Origin: Corbicula japonica
Lineage: Eukaryota; Mollusca; Bivalvia; Venerida; Cyrenidae
Assembly (NCBI GenBank): GCA_038501625.1
Contig: JAZAYU010000264.1
Span: forward strand, 558,001-622,000
Length of the DNA: 64,000 bases
Direction of reading: 5' to 3'
Below, in pieces: positions 19,765 through 31,700 of this stretch. The notes under the pieces were generated by a model. It was not told the DNA's origin. It searched no databases and worked only from the letters and a program-made list of their open reading frames with translations. Position numbers and translations under genes: made by a program. The stretch's first letter is position 1. Every line of letters begins with the position of its first letter.

Positions 19765-22700
19765 CTGAAAAGATAATAATTTTTGTTATTTAACCCTTTT
19801 ACATATTGTCCCTAAATTTCGGGACAACCTAAATCTTGGGACACCCTAAATATTGGGACTCCCAATATTTAGGGTGTCCCAAGATATTTTTTAATTTTTA
19901 TTTGGGACACCCAAAATATTGGGACAATTTATTTTTCAGAATTTTTTTTTTATTTTTGGTTACAGTTAATGTAAGGACATGAAAATTTTTTACTGTCCCA
20001 AGACTTGATGATTATGGTATTCCATGGACTAACCTTTCATCACATCATGGGCAACCAGTGTACTGTTGTATCATTTAATTTCGCAGGGATCAAATTTCAC
20101 AATAATGACATAAGTGACATTTTTGTGAGGGCTTAAATTCACGCACTTGTACTATTTTAATAAGACAAGATGTTTACCGGTTTTATTTAGCTATCCTAGT
20201 GGGAAATACGCAAAAATTAAACCATCGCGAAATATTATGATACCACAGTTGGTTCAAATCAGCTGCAATATTTGTGGCATCTGGTCCCAAGGTTATAAAA
20301 CTGAGTTTGGAAACCAGTCTCAAATCTCAAGCATCTGATTGGCTGAAATGGCGACTGGTCGCCATTTCAGCCAATCAGATGCTTGAGATTTGAGACTGGT
20401 TTCCATGCTCAGTTTTATAACCTTGGGCACAGATCTAGAACTAAACTGTTTGCTTCTTTAACCCATTCCTGTACAGATACGCATTTTTACGCATGTGCGA
20501 CCAGTGTAGATCCAGATCAGCCAGCACATCCGTGCCGTCTGATCAGGATCTGCACTGGTCGCATTTTGGTCAGAAATAACCTAATGAATCAAAAAGCGAA
20601 CAGTTTAGATCCTGATCAGACAGCACGAATGTGCTGGCTGATCTGGATCTAAACTGTTTGCCCTAGCAATAAAGGTATATCTGTATGGAAAAGGGTTAAG
20701 AAAGAACAGTGTACATCCTGATCAGAGGCACAAATGTGCCAGCTGAACTGGATACACAATATTCCCCCATGTGATGAAAGGTGTATCTATAGAATAAAGG
20801 ACAACAAAATGTTAAAAATAAATATATTTGATTGAAGATTATAAAACAGTAAAAAGGATATGGAGCAAAAACTTTATTAAGGAAGTTCTAAGCATTAAAA
20901 GCTCCTAATTAAATGGTCAATTTATGCCACCGTGTTAAAAGTTTATAATGTCATAAAAAATTAATTATATTTTAATAGCCAATTATTTGAAGTAGTATGC
21001 AGAAAATATGGTACTTTTTAAAATGATTTTTAACCCTCATGATCATTCTGTGTAGATCTGGATCTAAATAAATTGCTGTTCTTAACATTTCACACTCTGC
21101 AACTTTCATTCATACAAATTTAAGCCCTTGTGAAAACATGCAAAATTCCAATCTCATATTTAATGATTATTAATTACATTGTATTTAGCTAGCTTGAAAG
21201 CTTGAGTTTTTAAATTCTTACCTGCCTGAGTTTTTTTAAATTCTTGCCTGCCTGAGTTTTTAAATTCTTACCTGCCTGAGTTTTTAAATTCTTACCTGCT
21301 TAAGTTTTTAAATTCTTACCTGCCTGAGTTTTTAATTCTTACCTGTCTAGCATCTTTGAGCTCTGTTGTATCACTTTCTTTTTCTGGTTCTAAATCAGCA
21401 CAATGTGCGGTCCCCTGTATAAACACACTATAAATGCCTAACTCTGGATTACTATTCAGTATACTCAACCAGTGCCAGGGGTCTATTGAACCTGCAAATA
21501 GACATATAGATTAAATGTTCATTTATTTATTATGGGTTGCTTGATAAAGCATTAATAACCTTTTACTTCGTGGATACTTATGCCTTACATTACAAGGTCA
21601 ATGATGACCAGTGCCCAAGGTTATAAAGCTGAGCATGGAAACCAGTCTCAAATCTCAAGCATCTGATTGGCTGAAATGGCGACCAGTCGCCATTTCAGCC
21701 AATCAGATGCTTGAGATTTGAGACTGGTTTCCAAACTCAGCTTTATAACCTTCAGCCCAGGGAAGATCCAGCCAGCATATCAATGCCATTTGATCTGGAT
21801 CTATACTGTTTGCTTCTTGGTCAGAAATAACCTAAAGAATGTAAAAGCAAACAGTAAAAAATCCTTATCAAATATCACAGATGTGCCAACTGATCTGGAT
21901 TTCCACTGGTTGTCCATTGGACATGAGCAATATCCCATTGAATAAATTATAACAACTAAATAAGTGAAATGGACTCTCCTTTATATGAATTTGAGTTAAT
22001 CTATTGGAATTCATAGAGTACATATCAGTGATATTTGACAAACCTTGAGTAAAAAGTTGTCTGAATATAAGCCACACTCATGTATAAGCTGCATCACCCC
22101 CAAACCTGATGGAACAGATGAAAATGGCTTAACGAAGTGTATAAGCAGCCAAACCTGGATATTAGCTTCATCCCCAACTTTTTACCACCGAATTCTGGTA
22201 ATAAAGTGCAGCTTATATTCAAACAATGATGGTAGTGTAGATCCAGATAAGCCAGCACCTATGGGTTAATAGGGGCTGGCTGATCTGGATCTACACTGGT
22301 CACCTATGCTATTAAGGCATATATATGGCAGATAGGGTTAAAAAAAACAACAGACAGAACCTTCTCCATTCCATTCCACACAGTAAATATGATGACACTA
22401 CTCACCATTGACAAAGACAATATTTGACTGCCTTGTATGATTTCCTCCATAATAATCATTAGAAAATTGCACGTAGTTGTAAACATCTTGCAAGTTAATT
22501 TTGAACACCTTCTGACATAATTGAAGGTCACTGTCTGCTAGATCCATGTAACGGGAGAACGGACAAGTTGTATTGGTATCGCAAGTCTGATCTGTAATAA
22601 ATAAAGTCTGCATTACACCTTAAAACAAACCCAATCATAGGCATATTCAGTGGAAGACAGACATAGTTCAAGCATTCTCAAAAAGTTAATGGGACTATGT

Positions 22701-25700
22701 TGAAAAATGTAATAAGGAAACAGTTTTTTCTTTCTCCTTACATCTTTAATGAATCTCTTTAAATATACCTATTCCCAAGTTCATAAAACACACAGGAGAC
22801 CCATCTAAAATCTTAAGCATCTAATTTGTTGAAATGGAGACTAGAAATTTGATTTTGTGTTGGCTGATAGTCCATATATTTAACCCTTTACTCTGCAGAT
22901 ACGACTTTTATGGCATGGGTGAACAGGGCCCAAGATCATAAAACTTACTTTTGAGATCAGTCTCAAATCTCAAGCATCTGATTGGCTGAAATGGTGACTG
23001 GTCGCCATTTCAGCCAATCAGATGCTTGAGATTTGAGACTGATCTCCAGATTTAGTTTTATGATCTTGGGCACAGTAAAGATTCAGCGCATCTGTGAAAT
23101 CTGATCTGGATCTACACTGTTTACTTATAGATTCATTATGATATTTCTCTTGAAGTGAACAGGTGCAGATCCGAATCAGACAGCACAAATGTGCCAGCTG
23201 GTCTGGGCTGGAGGTTATAAAACTGAGTTTGGAAACCAGTCTCAAATCTCAAGCATCTGATTGGCTGAAATGGCGACCAGTCGCCATTTCAGCCAATCAG
23301 ATGCTTGAGATTTGAGACTGGTTTCCATGCTCAGCTTTATAACCTTGGGCACTAGATCTACACTTGTTGCACATGTCATAATATCCTTATTCATGCATAT
23401 GGTGTAAAGGGTAAAAAAGAAATGGCAAAAGACAATACATTTATATATGAAACAATCAATACATACAATATCCAAACTGGGAGCACGTTTGATATGTCCA
23501 CTGTCTCATGCCGGCTCCAGCTGCCTTCAGGTCTACTGTGGTGTTAGACATCATTGCTGTGTAGTTCATATAACTGTTGTCAGCACAGGACTCATTACTT
23601 TGGTCTAGTGATTCCTGGAAATGTGCCAAAACATAACCTTGGTATATCTTATTGTTTTGGAGTTAACCTTGTACATGTGTGTTTTGCACTCAAGTGTAAA
23701 AATGTGATATTCTAAAAATATGAAAAGTAAAATTTGGTTTTTCCAATATTAGTATTTTTCCTCTTAAAATTGAAAATAAATATTGATGTCAAAACAACTA
23801 CGGTTTTATTAAATGAATTTATCCAACATTGGCCTTTGTCAGGGGATGTTATGTTTTGTGATGACTGAAGACTGTACATTTTAAGATTGTTGCAAAACAT
23901 ATAACCAGAATTTATTAACCTTAAAAGTTTCACTCCAAATATATGATTTTTATCACACAGGAAAATGGTTAAGATCTGATCAGTAAACATTTCTGAAATA
24001 AGTGTATGAATCTAAAATTGACCAGTGTAGATCATGATCTGATGGCATGGAAGTTTTTATTATCTGGATCTCCATATTCACTCATGTGATAAAAGTATCT
24101 CTGGAGTAAAAAAGGTTAACTGATTAATGAATTGAGTAAACCCTGATCAGACTGCCCAGATGCACATACTGGTGTCTATACTGACTTAAAAAAAGGATAA
24201 ATGCTTGGATTAAGTGTTAAATATAGTAACCTAGTATAGTCACCTAGTGATGTGCCGATGATTGGAAGACATCGATTAGCAACGTGTAAATGCTTCTCGA
24301 TGTCGATGATCGATGTCGTTCTCTCATAATCGATTAACAGGTGAGACATGCGCAGTGTCAAAATATAGTCAAAATATAAAGGTAAAGGTTAGGCTTTTAC
24401 ACCGGCCATAAAGGGAAATCACTTTGATAAATTGAAAATTAAAATGGCGACCCGACCGGAGAGATTTTCGAGAACCCAGGCAAGAAAACTTAATCAGAAG
24501 TGTGGATGCACTTTAGATTCTACAAGATTAACGAAGAACTTAGACTTAACAAAAGACATTAAATTTTGCAGAATTTGTTGTAAAGAGTACAAAAATACAG
24601 GTAGCAAACATAAACGCACAATGGCGCCGATTTTGTAGAGCGTCTGAGTTGCGTAGCTATATGAGGATTGTAAAAATTCTTCGAATAAATATGTTTTGCA
24701 TTTACTAGACCTCTAAAATAAGTATCTTGTGTCTTCAGCCTTAAAATCAGTATATTATTCATAGGAAAACGCAACAATTTTGTTGTTGAAAATTCAGTGG
24801 CAGATCTAGAGGGGTTCAGTGCAGTTGCACAAACAACCTCTTTGGGCAGCAATGATTTTGATTAAGATTTTGGTCAGAAAGATGGAAATATATTGTATCC
24901 AGAAATTATGTCAGCTACTGATCTAAGACCATTTGTAAACCTAACAGTGCGTAAGTTAAGAAACCGATTATAATCGTGAAATCGCATCGGAAGTGGCAAC
25001 CGATTCCAACCGATGATCGATTATGATTTGCAACCGAATTCCCAACACTACTATCACCTGCATCAAGTGTAGATCTAGATCTTGCACAGTCTTATCAAGG
25101 ACTTGATAAGACTGCATGTATGTACAGGCTGATCTGCATCAACCTTGTCTGCCTATGGAATAAATGGAGTTATGGGCTGATATGATAATTTAAAAACAAA
25201 TTACAAGTACCTGATTAATAGTCATCAGATTTGCATAAGGATCCCCAGAAGACAGCATGATATCACAAACATGGGAAATATTCTGACCCGGGATCTCATT
25301 GTTATACTGAGCAACTCCCATAAAATATCCCGCCAAATTCGACACAAACAGCACCATATCTTCTCTGAAACATAACATTTTCATCTTGCAGATTTTTGGT
25401 ACAATCACTGGAATTTTTTTTTTGAGAAAACAAAACTTTAACAAGTTTAAAATGCTTCCTTACAGATTATAACAAGCCATGCTTGCTTAACCCTTTCCTC
25501 CATAGATACACCTTTATTGCTAGGGCGAACAGTTTAGATCCAGATCAGCCGGCAAATCCGTGCCATCTGATCAGGATCAAAACTGTTCGCTTTTTGATTC
25601 ATTAGGTTATTTCAGACCAAAATGCGACCAGTGCAGATCCTAATAGACAGCACTGGTCGCACATGCGTAAAAATGCGTATATATACAGGAATGGGTTAAA

Positions 25701-28700
25701 CTAGGGGGAAAGTATTGTGATATACATTTATGTGGCAAGGTAAGAATATTGGGATTTTTTTGCATGGCATAACATACTGACTTTAAAAAATTACCTAAAT
25801 GATGATACATTCAATAAGAAACATCACAAATTTAAGCATGTTGTTTGAAGAAACATTCTCAGTAATTTAACCCTTTCCTCCATATATACGCATTTTTACG
25901 CATTTTGGTCAGAAATAACCTAATGAATCAAATAGCGAACCTTTTCGCCCTCGCAATAAAGGTGTATCTATGGAGGAAAGGGTTAACTAAAACTTTTTTA
26001 AATTGTTTTTATTTACCATTACATAAGCAAGAATCATGTGCTGGAGTAGCAGATAAAAACTAGAAATGTGTCCATAGGACACGGATGCCCCCGCTATGCA
26101 TCATTTCCAGATACTAAAGTGCAATGATGGGAATAATAGCATTTCAAAGACAGTTATGTTCGAAGTAATTATAAGAATATGCATAAACTTGATGATCAAG
26201 TAAATTATTTGTATTTGTGGCACTGTTGTCTTCTCATTACGGAAATGTCTGTGAAGAAGTTGGTGGTAATGCAATGCAATGTCATAGTGAACATTTGTGC
26301 CAAGTTATTTTGAAATCCCTTCATTCATAAAGAAGTTATAGCCCGAACAAGTAAATTCAAGTTTTAGTAACTGTGACCTTGACCTTGGACTAACAGGCAT
26401 GGGTAATGTACGCAACACACCGCCTTGTCATGGTGAACATTTGTGCCAAGTTATTTTGAAAACCCTCCATTCAAAACAAAGTTATAGCCCGGACAAGGAA
26501 ATTCTATTTTTAGTAACAGTGACCCTGACCTTGGACCTACAGGCATGGACATGGTACACAACTCACCACCTTGTCATGGTGAACATTTCTGCCAAGTCAT
26601 TTTGAAATTACTATATTCCTAATGTAGTTACAACCCTGACAAGAAAATTCTATTTTAGTAACAGTGACCTTAACCTTCGACCTAGGCATGGGCATGGTAC
26701 GGGACACACCATCTTGTCATGATGAAGAGTTGTGTCAAGTTATTTTGAAATCAATCTATTCCTAACAAAGTTACAGCCCGGACAAGAGAATTCTATTTTT
26801 AGTAACAGTGACCTTGACCTACAGGCATGGGCATGGTACGCGATACAACGCCCTGTCATGGTGAACATTTGTGTCAAGTTATTTTGAAATCCCTCCATTT
26901 ATAATGAAGTTACAGCCTGGACAAGAAAATTCTATTTTTAGTAACAGTGACCTTGACCTTGGACCTTCAGGCTTGGGTATTGTGCGGACACACTGCCTTG
27001 TCATAGTGAACATTTGTGCAAAGTTATTTTGAAATCCCTCCATTCATAACAAAGTAACAGCCCGGACAAGAGAATTCTACTTTAAGTAACACTGACTTTG
27101 ACCTTTGACCTACAGGCATGGGCATGGTACGTGACACATCGCCCTGTCATGGTGAACATTTGTGCCAAGTTATTTTGAAATCCCTCCATTCATAACAAAG
27201 TAACAGCCCGGACAAGAAAATTCTATTTTTAGTAACAGTGACCTTAACCTTGGACCTAAAGGCTTGGGCATGTATGTGACATACCGTCTTGATATGGTGA
27301 ACAATTATACCAAGTTATTTAAAAATCCAATAAGAAATAACAAAGTTACAGAGCTAACAGGATTTTGCAAGAAAATTCTATTTTTAATAACAGAGACCTT
27401 GACCTTGGACCTACAGTCACGACACACCGCCTTGTTATGGTGAACATTTGTGCCAAGTTATTTTGAAATCCCTCCATTCCAAACAAAGTTAAGGTCAAAG
27501 TGTATATTTTTCTTAACACAAAATAGTGAAAAAGGGGCATAATTTGAAAATATTGGAAGCATGGTTATGGGTCTTGTTGGTTATGATGTAGATTTTGATG
27601 GTGAAAATATATTTCAAGTTTCAAGGCAGTATCTCAAGTAGTTTTTAAGTTATGGGCAAAATGCACAAAATATAAGAAACAAGATATATTCCTATTAAAA
27701 CTAATGTAAATGGAAGTATCAAAGGGCCATAACTTCTGAACAGAACATGTAAGAGCAAAACCCCACCTTTTTGCACAACAACATATCAGGCCAAGCATTG
27801 TGGTAAAGTTTCATCAAATTCCCAGCAGAGGTGTAGGAGGAGTTGCGTTCACAAGATATATTCCTATTAAAACTAATGTAAATGGAATTATCAAAGGGCC
27901 ATAACTTCTGAACGGAACATGTAAGAGCAAAACCCCACCTTTATGCACAACAACATATCAGGCCAAGCATTGTGGTCAAGTTTCATTAAATTCCCACCAG
28001 TAGTGTAGGAGGAGTTGCGTTCACGAGATATACTCCTATTAAAACTAATGTAAATGGAAGTATCAAAGGGCCATAACTTCTCAACATAACATGTAAGAGC
28101 GAAACCCCACCTTCATGCACAACTACATATCATGCCAAGCATTGTGGTCAAGTTTCATTAAATTCCGACCAGTAGTGTAGGAGGAGTTGCGTTCACGAGA
28201 ATATCGGACGGACGGACGGACGTACTCACATTTGAGGATAAGGTGGTTCTTCGACTTAGGTGGTATTTTGTCAGGTAACTGCTTAGGAAAAATAACCACA
28301 TAATACCATCATGAACACACATTATTACACTTAATGCCTTGATCGTGCGTGCACATTTACTGACTTTTGAGGATGGACTGTCCATCCTTAAGTGGTGAAT
28401 TTTTTAGTCAGTTTAATATACCACTATATGTCACAACAACTCCACAGAATGTGTCCAACTTGTCAGGTAACCGCTTAGGAAAAAATAACCACATAATACC
28501 ATCCTTAACATACATTATTACACTTAATGCATTGATCGTCGGCGGGGATGGACGGAAGGACGGACGGACAGGAGCAACTCTTAATGCCCGTCGCCATTTC
28601 ATGGCGGGGGCATAAAAATCCAATCCTTTGGGACAAATGTTAAAATGATCAGGATCTACACTAGTTGGTCGGAAATTACCTCGTGTGTAATGATCATGAA

Positions 28701-31700
28701 GTAAAATACAGTCACCTACTTTGCTGAAAGTGGTCCACAAGACTTAAAATCTGTCTGCAATTTATAAAACGCTCCAGCCCCTATCATAGTATCCACCACC
28801 TGAAATGCTTTCTGCACCATGTCCAAACACTGTAGAAAATAAGTAGAAAATACAGAATTTTATATGTATTGTTTACATGCTAAATTTTGGTATCAATCAT
28901 TCAGATACTTGACTGGTATTTGAAACAATCGATCAGGCTGCAAGTTTACATAGCCAGGTTGATATCATTTATGTAGCAGGGACCAATTTTTTAGCTAAAG
29001 CCATAAATGAAATATTCCTGTGGGTCTAAATTCATTCAACTGCAATTCTTCCTTAACCCTTTCCTTGATATACACACATTTTAACGCATGTGCGACCAGT
29101 GTAGATCCAGATCAGGATCTGTACTGGTCACATTTAAGTCAGAAATAACCTAATGAATCAAAAAGCAAACAGTTTAGATCCTGATCAGACGGCACGGATG
29201 TGCTGGCTGATCTGGATCTAAACTGTTCGCCCTAGGAATAAATGTGTATCTATACAGGAAAGGGTTAAGACATATTAGAACATGGCATAGTTTAGCCATT
29301 TTTGAATTTGAACATTTAAGCTAGCACAAAATATTCAAAATTTAAACCTGTGCAAAAATACACTGTGTAATGATACCATGGTGTTTGCTGCTAGTTTTCA
29401 TCAACAGCTGAGATTAAAAGTCAATATTTACAACAATTGTAATATGTAGAATCTTCTAAAACTGATGTTTTGTATATAACTAGCATTAACATTTTATATT
29501 CCTTGTCAGTGACATTGAAATTGTGTCCTTGTCATTTTACCACAAAACAAAGTTTTGTAAATATAGGCCATTTTTATGGCATCCTTATAATTTCCGTGAA
29601 CTTTTTTTACAGTAAATAGATTTAATGGGAAAATGAGTCTTCAGTGATCATTTTTGATAATTTAGTTCTCGTTATTTTTTTTAAAGAACTTATAGTTTTT
29701 TTTCTCGAAATTTGGGAGAGTACAATGTATTCTCCCAAGTCTCCCTTAAACCCTTTCCTCCATATACACACCTTTATGGTATTGGCGAACAGTGTAGATC
29801 CAGATCAGCTGACACATCTGTGCCGTCTGATCAGGATCTGCACTGTTTGCTATTTGATTTATTAGGTTATTTCAGACAAAAAAAAGCGACCAGATCCTGA
29901 TCAGATGGCATGAATGTGCTGGCTGATCTGGATCTACACTGGTTGCTCATGCGTTAAAATGCGTATATATGGAGGAAAGGTTTAAGCCATTCCTGCATAA
30001 TATTACTTAGGACTTCTCATGACCATGTACCTACCTGCTGGGATCCTCCAACAATTTCACTGGCTAAGCTGGCTGCTACCACTTGATTGTAACCTTCAAA
30101 GTTGACAATTGCCTGCACTGGAGCGGAGGATGCCACTGCCCCTTGTACCAAATGTGGATACTGAAAGGAAGATATAGAGGATATTTGTTTTTACCACTGT
30201 AAGATAGAAATATATTTCACCGAGTAAGCTCCGGAATTTGTATTTTCACGAGTAGCGAAGCCACGAGTGAAAATACATAATCCCGGAGTTCACAAGTGAA
30301 ATATATTTCTATCTTTCATTGGTAAAAACAAATTTTCTTTTTATTTTATGCTTTTAGTGCAAAATTTGCGTGAATTAGACAGAAAAGGTGCAGGAAATGG
30401 CGCCAAAGCCGCTTGTTTATGACGTGACGTCACGACGTCAAATATACAAATTTGAGCCCGTTTTCTAAACGTTCTCATTTGGTATGTTATGTGCATTTGG
30501 GTACCAACGTGAAAAAATCAGTGAAAATAAAAATGATATTTCACTGTTTGAAAAGAGTGAAATACCACTTTTATTTCACCGGGAAAATTCTATATTTCAC
30601 TGAAAAGCATAAAATAAACTGTATTATTGTGGTATCATTTAATTTTGCGGGGATGAGTTTTCATAAAATAAAGCCCAAAAGGAAATATTCATAGACTCAT
30701 AAATATGCACAATTTTATTTCCTATGTGCACATATTATGACATGGTGTAATTTAGCTGGAGTTTAAATTTGTAGATTTATCTTATAGTAATAATAATAAT
30801 TTCTCACCTAGAAACGGGCAGTTAAGATCCAGATCAGACTGCAACAATGGACAGGCTGATCTGGATCTACCCTTGTGGCTCATGTGTTCAATGAATATCT
30901 TTAAAGTAAATGGTTAAACAAATGATAACGCATCTCACCTTCAATCTAAACCAGGCGGAGAGTGCCCCAGGATAACTTCCACCAAAACAAATCCATGGTG
31001 CCTGATCAGGTATGCCATATTTATCTTTGATATGACGGGTAAATGATGCCAGATCTGCTAAACTATAGAGTAATAAAAAAAACAGTTCAAAACAGTTTTT
31101 TGGTTTGGGTTTCTAATAAATAAAAATGAAAATTTTTTGTTTCCGTTGTGTAATCACATCCCTTTTTGTTGATGTAAGCTTTGGTGTGGAGGGGGTGGTG
31201 ATTGGGGCGGGGGCAGTTGTTTAAAGTCCCAGCTTAAAGCTTTACACACTTTAAACAACCCAAATGTTTTCCACACCCTGATGAATACAATGAAATATTG
31301 ATTCAATCCATATCTGATTTAATTCAACTAAAATCAAATGAAGCAATTTTAGATCAAAAGCAACCTTTATTCAAGACAACACATCAACAATCCAGGGCTG
31401 AAGGTTATAAAACTGAGATTGGAAACCAGTCTCAAATCTCAAGTATCTGATTGGCTGAAATGGTAACAGGTCGCCATTTCAGCCAATCAGATGCTTGAGA
31501 TTTGAGACTGGTTTCTTATCTCAGCTTTATAACCTTGGCACCTAAACCACTTACGCCTGCTGACTGGACAGGTACTGTAACTCTTCCAATTGAAGTCCGT
31601 CATCGTTTAGACTGGCCCCATAGAACCTGTGTTCGACTCCCAACAACAACGCTCCATGCTTCTTGCCAAGGTCCACCATCTCACCTGAAGAACATTTCTT

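Larger units (their letters stand above)
22879..23413. mobile_element. PB-MITE interrupted by two FB-MITEs
   Basis: The PB left end 'taaccctttactctgcagatac' (22880) and right end 'atggtgtaaaggg' (to about 23412) are split by FB-MITEs at 22929-23070 and 23211-23349. The PB hairpin pieces continue between them (23071-23210) and after them (23350-23412). The order of insertion can be read directly. Confidence 0.75.

Noticed and set aside
26399..26605. Open frames in the 26-28 kb and 62-63 kb arrays ([18 protein letters not shown]...)
   Set aside because: The same peptide appears from both array elements because the frame happens to be open through one repeat unit. Neighbouring units break it.
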